Shown here piece by piece: positions 1-6,288 of a stretch of DNA of 12,589 nt; positions within the stretch are counted from its first letter, which is position 1; each line of letters opens with the position of its first letter. This DNA is from Thermoactinomycetaceae bacterium. GTDB taxonomy: Bacteria > Bacillota > Bacilli > Thermoactinomycetales > Thermoactinomycetaceae. Position numbers and translations under genes: made by a program. The DNA is taken from NCBI GenBank assembly GCA_025449475.1, contig JANWJM010000081.1:1-12589 (forward strand), given 5' to 3'. The notes below the pieces were generated by a model. The model saw nothing but the letters and a program-made list of their open reading frames with translations. It did no database searches and had not been told where the DNA came from.

Positions 1-449
1 CGGCATATCCATATTTGCGCAGTGTTTCTTCGACATGGGACAAGGAATCGCCGAAATATCTCAATCAGAAGCAAATCACCATTTCACAGTTTGTACAAGC
101 GTTGAAGCAAAAGACCGGGAAGGAAATCAGTCTTCCGACAGGGACACAAGGTGCTTGGATTCGTGTGTTGGGGAGAACAGATGGCAACCGTGTTGAAAAA
201 GTGATGATTGGAGATCATATCTTTACCGGTCGTCAAATTCGAGAAGCTTTCCAATTGTCTTCGTCTGATTTTACCATTCACATAAACGCCAATTCTGTTT
301 TGTTTCGAACAAGGGGGTATGGACACGGTGTGGGGATGAGTCAATGGGGGGCGAACCTGATGGCAAAGCAAGGAAAAAAGATGACTGAGATTATCGATCA
401 TTATTATCAAGATGTAGAGATTGTCTCGTGGAATGAAAGTTTTTCTTAA
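1..449 (+). CDS. spoIID: Stage II sporulation protein D, C-terminal part (truncated by window edge)
   Basis: The frame is open from base 3 at the left edge to the TAA at 447-449, so this is the last ~148 residues of a longer protein and no start codon is present. The visible part has the PYLRSVSS segment and the GYGHGVGMSQWGA motif near the C-terminus, both hallmarks of the SpoIID/LytB family. In Bacillus subtilis, SpoIID is a membrane-anchored lytic transglycosylase that works with SpoIIP and SpoIIM (DMP complex) to thin septal peptidoglycan and drive engulfment; it is made in the mother cell under sigma-E. The spoIIQ gene directly downstream supports the call. The catalytic glutamate lies in the missing N-terminal part and cannot be checked here. 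Confidence 0.93.
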   Translation, partial: AYPYLRSVSSTWDKESPKYLNQKQITISQFVQALKQKTGKEISLPTGTQGAWIRVLGRTDGNRVEKVMIGDHIFTGRQIREAFQLSSSDFTIHINANSVLFRTRGYGHGVGMSQWGANLMAKQGKKMTEIIDHYYQDVEIVSWNESFS

Positions 450-492
450 ACATTAAGAGCAACCTCAATATACGAAACATTTAACACCTTAG

Positions 493-522
493 GTATATAA
501 CTTCATTTTCCTGTCAAGAATG
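493..522 (+). promoter_or_regulatory. Candidate sigma-F promoter of spoIIQ
   Basis: GTATA at 493-497, a 15-nt spacer, then GTCAAGAATG at 513-522. This fits the sigma-F consensus GYATA / GGNNANAHTR with one deviation (T for the second G). B. subtilis spoIIQ is a known sigma-F gene. The predicted start site (~529) falls almost on the ribosome binding site at 528-536, leaving a very short leader, which lowers my confidence. Confidence 0.42.
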
Positions 523-541
523 GTTCCTGAGGTGATGATAA

Positions 542-1216
542 ATGAACCCAGAGGAACCAAAGAAAACAATTCCTACGTTGGAAAAAGCGCAACAACGCTT
601 GAAGTGGAAGAAACTCTTATCAAAAAAATGGTTTTTTCCAGCTTTATACATGGTCGTTGCAGCACTCATTTTAGGCATAGCTTGGTGGTTTCAACAACAA
701 CCTTTTCAAGAAGTAAGTCGACCTTCCATCGCTCAAAAGGAACAAGATGAGATTCTCCCTGTTGAACAAACGGAGGAATCCATGATCCTTCCTGTAAAAC
801 AAGGTCAAGCCGAAAGGACCATCGGTTTTTATGAAGAATCCGGATCAAAAGAAAGTAAACAAGCCTCTTTAATCAAATATGCGAATACATATTGGCCGCA
901 TACAGGAATGGATTTTGCTCGTAAAGATGGAAAAACATTTGAAGTCGTTGCTGCGATGGCTGGAAAAGTAATTCGCGTGGAAGAAAATCCGATCGTAGGA
1001 AAACAAGTAGCCATCCAACATGAGAACGGTCTAGTCACTGTTTATCAAAGCTTGGAAAATGTGAGAGTCGAAAAAGGTCAAATGTTGAAAAAAGGCGATG
1101 TAATTGCAGAAGCTGGACGAAACCAATTTGAAAAAGAAGCAGGCATTCACCTTCATTTCGAGGTGCACCGCGAAGAAAAGCCTGTAAATCCAGCAAATTT
1201 TCTTCCTCAATCGTGA
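542..1216 (+). CDS. spoIIQ: Stage II sporulation protein Q, LytM/M23-like forespore membrane protein
   Basis: This 224-residue protein has a short basic cytoplasmic tail, one membrane segment (~31-50), a linker, and a LytM (M23 peptidase) domain from about residue 105 to the end. In B. subtilis, SpoIIQ is made in the forespore and binds mother-cell SpoIIIAH across the septum, building the Q-AH channel and the engulfment ratchet. Visible motifs are HTGMD (H120, D124), YQSL (168-171) and HLHFEV (H203, H205). The HxxxD and HxH zinc ligands are therefore present, whereas B. subtilis SpoIIQ has Ser at the first position; the His of the usual YxHL motif is replaced by Ser170. It lacks the long hydrophilic C-terminal tail of the B. 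subtilis protein (283 residues). GAGGTGAT lies 5 nt before the ATG. Position between spoIID and spoIIID confirms identity. Confidence 0.93.
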   Translation: MNPEEPKKTIPTLEKAQQRLKWKKLLSKKWFFPALYMVVAALILGIAWWFQQQPFQEVSRPSIAQKEQDEILPVEQTEESMILPVKQGQAERTIGFYEESGSKESKQASLIKYANTYWPHTGMDFARKDGKTFEVVAAMAGKVIRVEENPIVGKQVAIQHENGLVTVYQSLENVRVEKGQMLKKGDVIAEAGRNQFEKEAGIHLHFEVHREEKPVNPANFLPQS

Positions 1217-1222
1217 CAGAAA

Positions 1223-1258
1223 AGCACTTGCTTTCATAAGAAAGTGAGTGCTTTTTTT
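1223..1258 (+). terminator. Rho-independent terminator after spoIIQ
   Basis: AGCACTTGCTTTC (1223-1235) pairs with GAAAGTGAGTGCT (1240-1252) around a 4-nt ATAA loop, with two central mismatches, and is followed by seven T (1252-1258). It starts 6 nt after the spoIIQ stop codon. Confidence 0.88.
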
Positions 1259-1340
1259 GTGTTTGTAAGAAATCAATCCATTCATCACTTGTGTTTGAAA
1301 AAAATAGAGAGATTTAGCTTGTCTAGGCTTGTATCAGTGA

Positions 1341-1368
1341 GAATAACCGAAAAAACGGTTCATATAAT
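1341..1368 (+). promoter_or_regulatory. Candidate sigma-E promoter of spoIIID
   Basis: GAATAAC at 1341-1347 and CATATAAT at 1361-1368 with a 13-nt spacer resemble the sigma-E consensus (-35 with a core ATA, -10 CATACAMT); the -10 has one mismatch. The expected start site (~1375) lies just before the AAAGGAGGG ribosome binding site at 1383-1391. B. subtilis spoIIID is a sigma-E gene, so location and type agree. Confidence 0.7.
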
Positions 1369-1401
1369 GTACCAATTGTGTCAAAGGAGGGAGAAAGAAG
1401 A

Positions 1402-1668
1402 GTGCATGATTATATAAAGGAGCGAACCATAAAGATTGGACGATATTTTGTAGAAACCCAAAATACAGTTCGTTCTATAGCGAAAAAATTTGGTGTATCT
1501 AAGAGTACAGTTCATAAAGACCTTACGGAACGATTACCTGAAATTAATCCCGATTTAGCGAGTCAAGTCAAAAAAATATTGGAATATCATAAATCGATAA
1601 GACACCTTCGGGGAGGCGAGGCGACCAAGATTAAATATAAAAAAAAGTCCGCAGCTGTCAAGATGTAA
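1402..1668 (+). CDS. spoIIID: Sporulation transcriptional regulator SpoIIID
   Basis: SpoIIID is a small sequence-specific DNA-binding protein. In the mother cell it activates and represses many sigma-E genes and prepares the switch to sigma-K. From the GTG at 1402 it is 88 residues beginning VHDYIKERTIKIG, nearly identical to the B. subtilis N-terminus. The helix-turn-helix lies at about residues 23-41 (SIAKKFGVSKSTVHKDL), followed by the basic region HKSIRHLRGGEATK that makes extra DNA contacts. The frame extends upstream to a TTG at 1378, but that start would add eight residues with no family match, and the AGGAGG at 1385-1390 would then lie inside the gene; it serves the GTG instead. The last ~10 residues diverge, which is usual. 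A sigma-E-like promoter precedes it. Confidence 0.95.
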   Translation: MHDYIKERTIKIGRYFVETQNTVRSIAKKFGVSKSTVHKDLTERLPEINPDLASQVKKILEYHKSIRHLRGGEATKIKYKKKSAAVKM

Positions 1669-1677
1669 GCTTCAAAT

Positions 1678-1792
1678 AGCGCCGGATAGGACGAATGATA
1701 ATAATGAAGAGAACTGATAGATTTAGAAGCTTGGATCAAATATATTGTTAGGGGATATTAAGAGAAAATTATTTTTTATCCGGTGCTTTTTT
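1678..1792 (+). terminator. Long-loop terminator-like inverted repeat after spoIIID
   Basis: AGCGCCGGATA (1678-1688) is complementary to TATCCGGTGCT (1777-1787), 11 pairs including one G-U, with an 88-nt loop and six T at 1787-1792. The GC-rich stem with a T-run looks like an intrinsic terminator, but the loop is much longer than usual. The loop holds weak secondary pairing such as AATAT/ATATT (~1738-1759). Confidence 0.5.
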
Positions 1793-1794
1793 CG

Positions 1795-1803
1795 TGATAT
1801 AAT
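1795..1803 (+). promoter_or_regulatory. Extended -10 promoter for the epuA-type gene
   Basis: TGATATAAT is a perfect TGnTATAAT extended -10 element. The -35 region (~1775-1780) overlaps the terminator's descending arm and T-run and has no good TTGACA, which is normal for extended -10 promoters. It would give a leader of about 195 nt before the ATG at 2006. Confidence 0.5.
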
Positions 1804-2005
1804 CAACAATTATAAGCCTGACTATTGTAGACTTCCTCAAATAGTTACGTTATATTCTATGATATAGTCTAGTAGATCTTTCACTGATTTCGATTAACCA
1901 TAAAGATGGTATTTTCCTTTTATCACAAAATTGAAGAAATCGCTTTTAAGTCAAAAAATTGGACGAGTTCGTCTATCAAGGGAAGCGTGTAGAGAGGAAT
2001 GTTCA

Positions 2006-2791
2006 ATGGATAAAAAGGATCAAAAAAATGAGAAAAAAAAGAAATATACGGATCAAGAGGAAACCGTTAGCGGGAAAGAGTCTTCAAAAGAGTCAAAAAA
2101 AGAGGAGGTTGTAAAAGGAAAGCTTAAATGGAGCAAAGATGATGAGATCAAGCGAGAAAAGGATCAGTCAGCTGATATAGAGAATCACCGCAAAGAGGAA
2201 AAGGAGTCGCGTGAGCAGGAAAAGGAAAAAGAATCCAAAGCACAAGAAGAAAAAGAAGAAAAAACAGCGGAAGCGATAAAGGAAAGCGAAGACAAACCCG
2301 AATCGCCAACCGAGAAAAAGAAGCAAAAGTATACCATTGAAGATACCTTAGGACCCATTGATTTTAAAGAGTACTCCATTGATCCAGAAATAGACGATGA
2401 AGAGAAGAAACAAACCGAAGACCGAGAAGCTACCATCAAGCATGAAGAATCCACATCGTCGGAACAACAGACCAAAGAAGGAGAGACCAAACCTTCAGAA
2501 ACCAAACCGTTTGTTTTTTCTCAAACAGAAGATGACGAATCGGAACAAAAGACAACCTCCAAGAAGAGGGCCAAAAAGGTCAAGGACAAGAAAAAAGACT
2601 CTTATTTAGAAGATAAAAAATCCAGTAAATGGATGTTAGCCGTTAAAATCTTATGGTTACCTCTCGTATTACTCGTCGTTTTGTTGATTAGCTTAATTAT
2701 TGGGCATACGATGATAGGAGATCAACCAGCAAGCGATATTTTCAATATCGATATGTGGATACATCTTTATAAACTTATATTCACAAAATAG
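2006..2791 (+). CDS. EpuA-family (PF11772-type) membrane protein with long charged N-terminus
   Basis: The C-terminal ~57 residues match the short membrane family often labelled 'DNA-directed RNA polymerase subunit beta' or EpuA. They show one membrane segment (~212-232 of 261), then IGHTMIGDQPASDIF and a terminal MWIHLYKLIF, like the family's IGyxvIGdG-P-DvF ... W-HI--Lvf ending. In Bacillus relatives such a gene often precedes fabZ, as it does here with one gene between. Its function is not established, and the polymerase name is a historical mislabel. Residues 1-205 are extremely rich in Glu and Lys and probably disordered or coiled-coil; they should lie in the cytoplasm. The ATG at 2006 has AGAGG 8 nt upstream; an upstream TTG at 1931 lacks a ribosome binding site. 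Confidence 0.78.
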   Translation: MDKKDQKNEKKKKYTDQEETVSGKESSKESKKEEVVKGKLKWSKDDEIKREKDQSADIENHRKEEKESREQEKEKESKAQEEKEEKTAEAIKESEDKPESPTEKKKQKYTIEDTLGPIDFKEYSIDPEIDDEEKKQTEDREATIKHEESTSSEQQTKEGETKPSETKPFVFSQTEDDESEQKTTSKKRAKKVKDKKKDSYLEDKKSSKWMLAVKILWLPLVLLVVLLISLIIGHTMIGDQPASDIFNIDMWIHLYKLIFTK

Positions 2792-2850
2792 AACCCGTCT
2801 TTAGCTGATTGATTCATTTTTTGGCGAGGGACGGGGTCTTTCGTGTTTTT
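2790..2850 (+). terminator. Probable terminator after the epuA-type gene
   Basis: AGAACCCGTC (2790-2799, overlapping the stop codon) pairs with GACGGGGTCT (2830-2839) except for one mismatch. The loop is 30 nt, and broken T-runs follow (TTT at 2839-2841, TTTTT at 2846-2850). The interrupted T-tract makes its strength uncertain. Confidence 0.5.
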
Positions 2851-2877
2851 GTTATTTCATTCCAATCGGTTGTCCGT

Positions 2878-2883
2878 TATAAT
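2878..2883 (+). promoter_or_regulatory. Candidate sigma-A -10 box before the pgsA-like gene
   Basis: A perfect TATAAT lies 30 nt before the ATG at 2914, with a weak -35 candidate TTTCAT at 2855-2860 (17-nt spacer). Together with the terminator upstream, this suggests a new transcript carrying the phosphatidyltransferase and fabZ. Confidence 0.45.
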
Positions 2884-2913
2884 CATGTTGGAAAACTGTG
2901 AGGAGGTGCGAGA

Positions 2914-3441
2914 ATGAATTTGCCCAACTTACTTACTCTATTTCGTTTTATATTCGTTCCAATTTATTTGATGCTCTATTTTTCAGAGATTCCTGGACGA
3001 ATCTATTGGGCAATTGGAGTTGTCCTCTTCGCAGGTTTGACTGATATCATTGACGGATATCTCGCACGTCGCTATCAGCAGGTCACACAGTTAGGGATCA
3101 TGCTGGATCCATTGGCCGATAAATGTATGATGCTGGCTGTTTTTTTATCGTTGTTATTTTCATTTAAAATCAACATTTGGGAAACTGTCGCCATTTTTGT
3201 ACGAGAAGCATCTATGATTATTTGTTCTGCAATTTTTCATTTTCAAGGGATGAAGACAGTACCTGCCAATGTTCTTGGCAAGGTGACCACGTTTCTCTTT
3301 TATATGGTGTTGATCTTATTGATGTTGGATGTAGCATGGGCGCGACCGCTTTTATGGGTTGTTATTGGCATTTCTTTTATTGCTTCATTAATCTATATCT
3401 ATGAGTTTGTGATCTTAAATCATGACCATCATCAATCATAA
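2914..3441 (+). CDS. CDP-alcohol phosphatidyltransferase, PgsA-like
   Basis: This 175-residue integral membrane enzyme contains the complete CDP-alcohol phosphatidyltransferase signature D-x2-DG-x2-AR-x8-G-x3-D-x3-D: D44, D47, G48, A51, R52, G61, D65 and D69. The four aspartates bind the metal ions and CDP-diacylglycerol. Several hydrophobic stretches (around 10-40, 70-90, 95-115, 125-165) fit about six membrane segments. By length and N-terminus (NLPNLLTLFRF) it most resembles PgsA, which makes phosphatidylglycerophosphate from CDP-diacylglycerol and glycerol-3-phosphate. Housekeeping pgsA of bacilli lies elsewhere, near recA, so this may be a paralogue and the acceptor alcohol is not certain. 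AGGAGGTG precedes the ATG, and fabZ follows after only 12 nt, implying co-transcription. Confidence 0.85.
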   Translation: MNLPNLLTLFRFIFVPIYLMLYFSEIPGRIYWAIGVVLFAGLTDIIDGYLARRYQQVTQLGIMLDPLADKCMMLAVFLSLLFSFKINIWETVAIFVREASMIICSAIFHFQGMKTVPANVLGKVTTFLFYMVLILLMLDVAWARPLLWVVIGISFIASLIYIYEFVILNHDHHQS

Positions 3442-3453
3442 GGAGGATAAAAA

Positions 3454-3876
3454 ATGGATATTCAGGAAATTCAAAAGATTATTCCCCATCGTTATCCGTT
3501 TCTGTTGATCGATCAAATTGTCGAATATGAACCAGGCAAGCGGGCAGTAGGTGTAAAGAATGTGACTATCAACGAACCGTTTTTTCAGGGACATTTCCCT
3601 GAGTATCCGGTGATGCCGGGTGTGTTAATTATTGAAGCGTTAGCGCAAGTAGGAGCTGTAGCCGTTCTAGGAATGGAAGAAAATAAAGGAAAGATTGCAT
3701 TGTTTGCTGGGATCGATAAACTGCGCATTCGAAGACAGGTAAAACCTGGTGACGTCTTAAGATTGGAACTCGAGTTAACACGTATGCGCGGCACGATTGG
3801 GAAAGGAAAAGGGATCGCCAAAGTTAGTGAAGAAATAGCGGTAGAAGGTGAATTGATGTTTGCGATCCAAGGGTAA
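3454..3876 (+). CDS. fabZ: 3-hydroxyacyl-[acyl-carrier-protein] dehydratase FabZ
   Basis: FabZ removes water from 3-hydroxyacyl-ACP to give trans-2-enoyl-ACP in the type II fatty-acid elongation cycle in the cytoplasm. At 140 residues it has the normal length for a single hot-dog-fold protein. The N-terminal IPHRYPFLLID motif and the catalytic region GHFPEYPVMPGVLIIEALAQ are intact, with the catalytic pair His47 and Glu61. AAGGAGG lies just before the ATG and overlaps the end of the phosphatidyltransferase gene region (12-nt gap), so the two are probably one transcript linking acyl-chain and phospholipid synthesis. In B. subtilis, fabZ (ywpB) also lies in the spoIIID-mbl neighbourhood, which supports the synteny. 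Confidence 0.97.
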   Translation: MDIQEIQKIIPHRYPFLLIDQIVEYEPGKRAVGVKNVTINEPFFQGHFPEYPVMPGVLIIEALAQVGAVAVLGMEENKGKIALFAGIDKLRIRRQVKPGDVLRLELELTRMRGTIGKGKGIAKVSEEIAVEGELMFAIQG

Positions 3877-3908
3877 CAAGAATCGGATATAAAAGGATGG
3901 TTTGGTCG

Positions 3909-5099
3909 ATGTGCGCAAAAGTATTAGTTCTTTCACATATGTACCCCAATCCGGTCAATTGGCATGCAGGGATTTTTGTACATAACCAATGCAAAGCGCT
4001 GATGAAGGAAGGGGTTGAGGTTCAAGTCGTTTCGCCCATTCCTTCTTTTCCTTTTTACTATAAATGGAGCGGATATCGTCGACTACCCCGACAAACCGAG
4101 ATCGAAGGAATCTCGGTGCATTATGTTCCTACCCGCATGTTTCCTGGGGGGTTCTTCTTTTCCACATATGGATCTCTCTATCAAAAATCATTACACCCTG
4201 TGTTAGCCGAACTGTATCCGAAATTCCCATTTGATCTGATTCATTGTCACACGATTTTTCCAGATGGAAATGCAGGTGTGCGCTTAAAGGAGCATTTTCA
4301 AGTTCCCATTGTATCAACCATTCATGGTTCCGATATTATGCTATATCCAAAGCGGAGTAAAGGTGTTTATAAACAGACACTGTTTGCCTTGAAAGAGACG
4401 AACCAGGTGGTCACGGTTAGTCGTCGTTTACAGCAAGAGGTCGAGTCCATCTATCAGGATGTGCGCATCCAGACCATCTATAATGGTTTTGATCCAAATC
4501 GATTTCAACCTGGTGATCAGACAGCGGCACGAGCAAAACTGGGACTGCCAACGGATAAAAAGATTTGTTTATTTGTAGGTAACTTATATCCAGTGAAAGG
4601 ATTATCCTATTTGCTGCAAGCATTTTCGAAATGTACGCGCCAATCGGATCAGATTCGATTGGTAATAGTGGGCGATGGGAAACTCAAGGCGTCCCTACAG
4701 CGTGAAGCAAACGCATTGGGCATTGCTCCGCTGGTTTCATTTGTTGGTCGGCAACCCTATGATGAGATTCCTACGTGGCTTCAAAGTGCCGATGTCGTGG
4801 TTCTTTCGAGTTTAAGCGAGGGATTGCCTTCCATCTTATTGGAGAGCATGGCCTGTGGCAAGCCGATGATTGCTACCAATGTAGGCGGAATAGCTGAAAT
4901 CTTACAGGATCGGGAGACAGGAAGAATTGTGCCAGCTAGAGATGCTAAAAAATTTGCAGATGCTCTGATCGATTTATTGATCCATCGAACGGATCAAACA
5001 GAGGAAATGGGTGAGAAAGCATATCGAGCTTCAAGAGCTTTCACATGGGCAGAAAATGCCAGACAAATGGTTTCCATTTATCAGCATGTATTGAGTTGA
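3909..5099 (+). CDS. GT4-family glycosyltransferase, TuaC-like
   Basis: A GT-B fold retaining glycosyltransferase of 396 residues. The N-terminal acceptor domain has the GIFVHNQ and VVSPIP segments seen in TuaC-type enzymes of teichuronic acid synthesis. The C-terminal nucleotide-sugar domain has VGNLYPVKG and the E-x7-E motif SEGLPSILLES (E304, E312), followed by MACGKP and TNVGG. No signal peptide or membrane segment is seen; it should act on a lipid-linked sugar at the inner membrane face. An ATG at 3897 in the same frame touches the purine-rich AAAAGG and has no spacing, so the ATG at 3909, 11 nt after AAGGA, is preferred. It follows fabZ by 32 nt with no terminator, so it may share that transcript. 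Exact sugar and linkage cannot be read. Confidence 0.88.
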   Translation: MCAKVLVLSHMYPNPVNWHAGIFVHNQCKALMKEGVEVQVVSPIPSFPFYYKWSGYRRLPRQTEIEGISVHYVPTRMFPGGFFFSTYGSLYQKSLHPVLAELYPKFPFDLIHCHTIFPDGNAGVRLKEHFQVPIVSTIHGSDIMLYPKRSKGVYKQTLFALKETNQVVTVSRRLQQEVESIYQDVRIQTIYNGFDPNRFQPGDQTAARAKLGLPTDKKICLFVGNLYPVKGLSYLLQAFSKCTRQSDQIRLVIVGDGKLKASLQREANALGIAPLVSFVGRQPYDEIPTWLQSADVVVLSSLSEGLPSILLESMACGKPMIATNVGGIAEILQDRETGRIVPARDAKKFADALIDLLIHRTDQTEEMGEKAYRASRAFTWAENARQMVSIYQHVLS

Positions 5100-5161
5100 G
5101 AGAGTTGAGGGAATTGTTGACTTTTTTTGTGAAAGGGGATACCCAAAACATTTCAACTATG

Positions 5162-5222
5162 TTACATTGGTAAGTAGTTTGTAATCGAAATGTAATATAA
5201 TGATCAATCTTCATGGATCATT
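5162..5222 (+). promoter_or_regulatory. Promoter with nested inverted repeats before the amino-sugar genes
   Basis: TATAAT at 5196-5201 is a -10 box with no good -35 (17-nt position is AGTAGT). Just upstream is an inverted repeat TTACATT (5162-5168) / AATGTAA (5189-5195). Overlapping the -10 and expected start site is a second one, AATGATC (5199-5205) / GATCATT (5216-5222). Both are perfect 7-bp arms. The weak -35 and flanking repeats suggest control by a DNA-binding regulator; the regulator is unknown. Confidence 0.45.
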
Positions 5223-5244
5223 CAATGGGAAAAGAGGGACCGTT

Positions 5245-6267
5245 GTGTTACGTTTTGCAATCGTAGGATGTGGTCATATCGCGAAAAAGCATGCGGCTGG
5301 CATTGAAGCAATTGAGCATGCAAAGCTAGTCGCAGTTTGTGATACGGATCAACAACGAATCAATCATTTTTTAAAAGATGGAGTCAAAGGATATACAAGA
5401 TATCAGGATTTGTTAGCAGATCCCACTGTTGATGTGGTCTGTATCTGTCTTCCGACAGGATTGCATGCTGATTTTACGATTCAGGCTGCGGAAGCAGGGA
5501 AACATGTCATTGTCGAAAAACCGATGGCACTCCGCTTAAGCGATGCCGATGAAATGATCGATGCTTGCAAAAAAAATGGTGTAAAATTGGCTGTTGTTCA
5601 TCCCAATCGCTTTCGACCCGCCATTAAAAAATTAAGAAGCCGCATCGAAGCGGGAGCGTTCGGGAAAATTGGTCATGCCAATGCAACCGTTCGTTGGAAT
5701 CGAAATGATGCGTATTTTGCACAGGCTCCGTGGCGTGGGACAAAAGCGATGGATGGCGGCGTTTTGATGAATCAAGCCATTCACAATATGGATCTATTGC
5801 TGTGGATGATGGGTGATGCAGAAGAAGTGACCACTTATGCAGCTACGCGAATTCGGAAGATCGAAACAGAAGATACTTCTGTTTCAGTGATTCGCTTTAA
5901 GAACGGAGCTTTGGGTGTGTTGGAAGCAGCCATTACACTCTATCCACGTAATTTAGAAGAGAGTTTAAGTATCTTTGGAGAAACGGGTACAGCGATCATT
6001 GGAGGTTCAACCGCCAATTGGATCAAAACATGGAAGTTTGCCGATTTATCGGATGCAGAAGTAGAGCAAGATATTCAAGAAGTGGAAAATGATCCTTTTG
6101 GAATTCCTGGTCACCAGTGCATTATTCAAGATATGATCGATGCAATTCTCGAAGGTCGTGAGCCTATTGTATCAGGGATAGAAGGTCGTCATGTCCTTCA
6201 ATTGGTGATCGCTTGTCAGCAATCCGCGGAAAAACAACGACCGATTCGGTTGGATGTCATCGAATAA
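5245..6267 (+). CDS. Gfo/Idh/MocA oxidoreductase, probable nucleotide-sugar 3-dehydrogenase (WlbA/WbpB-like)
   Basis: This NAD(P)-dependent oxidoreductase (340 residues) probably oxidises C3 of a nucleotide sugar, giving the 3-keto substrate for the aminotransferase next door. The Rossmann domain starts at once with FAIVGCGHIAKKHA, followed by CDTD and the EKP motif (catalytic-type Lys92). The C-terminal domain has WNRNDAYF, PWRG, DGG and QAIHNMDLL (His180), closely resembling WlbA/WbpB, which act on UDP-GlcNAc-uronate. The start is GTG at 5245 with GAGGG 6 nt upstream: it begins exactly at the Rossmann strand. An in-frame ATG at 5200 overlaps the TATAAT box and would add an unrelated leader. 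The aminotransferase follows after 21 nt. Substrate assignment rests on family and context; other 3-keto sugar pathways are possible. Confidence 0.85.
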   Translation: MLRFAIVGCGHIAKKHAAGIEAIEHAKLVAVCDTDQQRINHFLKDGVKGYTRYQDLLADPTVDVVCICLPTGLHADFTIQAAEAGKHVIVEKPMALRLSDADEMIDACKKNGVKLAVVHPNRFRPAIKKLRSRIEAGAFGKIGHANATVRWNRNDAYFAQAPWRGTKAMDGGVLMNQAIHNMDLLLWMMGDAEEVTTYAATRIRKIETEDTSVSVIRFKNGALGVLEAAITLYPRNLEESLSIFGETGTAIIGGSTANWIKTWKFADLSDAEVEQDIQEVENDPFGIPGHQCIIQDMIDAILEGREPIVSGIEGRHVLQLVIACQQSAEKQRPIRLDVIE

Positions 6268-6288
6268 TAAGAGACAAGGAGAATTGAT

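Larger units (their letters stand above)
1669..2005 (+). other. 337-nt gene-free stretch between spoIIID and the epuA-type gene
   Basis: No convincing gene lies here on either strand; the frame of the next gene extends up to a TTG at 1931 but without a ribosome binding site. The stretch holds the long-loop terminator (1678-1792), an extended -10 promoter (1795-1803), an AT-rich leader of about 195 nt, and the ribosome binding site AGAGG (1993-1997). In B. subtilis spoIIID is followed closely by mbl; I see no remnant of mbl. Confidence 0.6.

Noticed and set aside
468..497. TATAC/GTATA inverted repeat after spoIID as a terminator
   Set aside because: Five AT-rich pairs with a 20-nt loop and no T-run; the right arm is better explained as the -35 of a sigma-F promoter.
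3897..3911. ATG at 3897 as start of the first glycosyltransferase
   Set aside because: The purine-rich AAAAGG abuts it with no spacing; the ATG at 3909 has workable spacing and starts at the conserved N-terminal strand.
5092..5110. Short tandem repeat GAGTTGAGA/GAGTTGAGG at the end of the first glycosyltransferase gene
   Set aside because: Only two imperfect copies; no evidence for function beyond chance.
5117..5145. TTGACT with a -10 about 17 nt downstream as the promoter of the oxidoreductase gene
   Set aside because: The -10 position reads TACCCA, a poor match, while a perfect TATAAT lies closer to the gene at 5196-5201.
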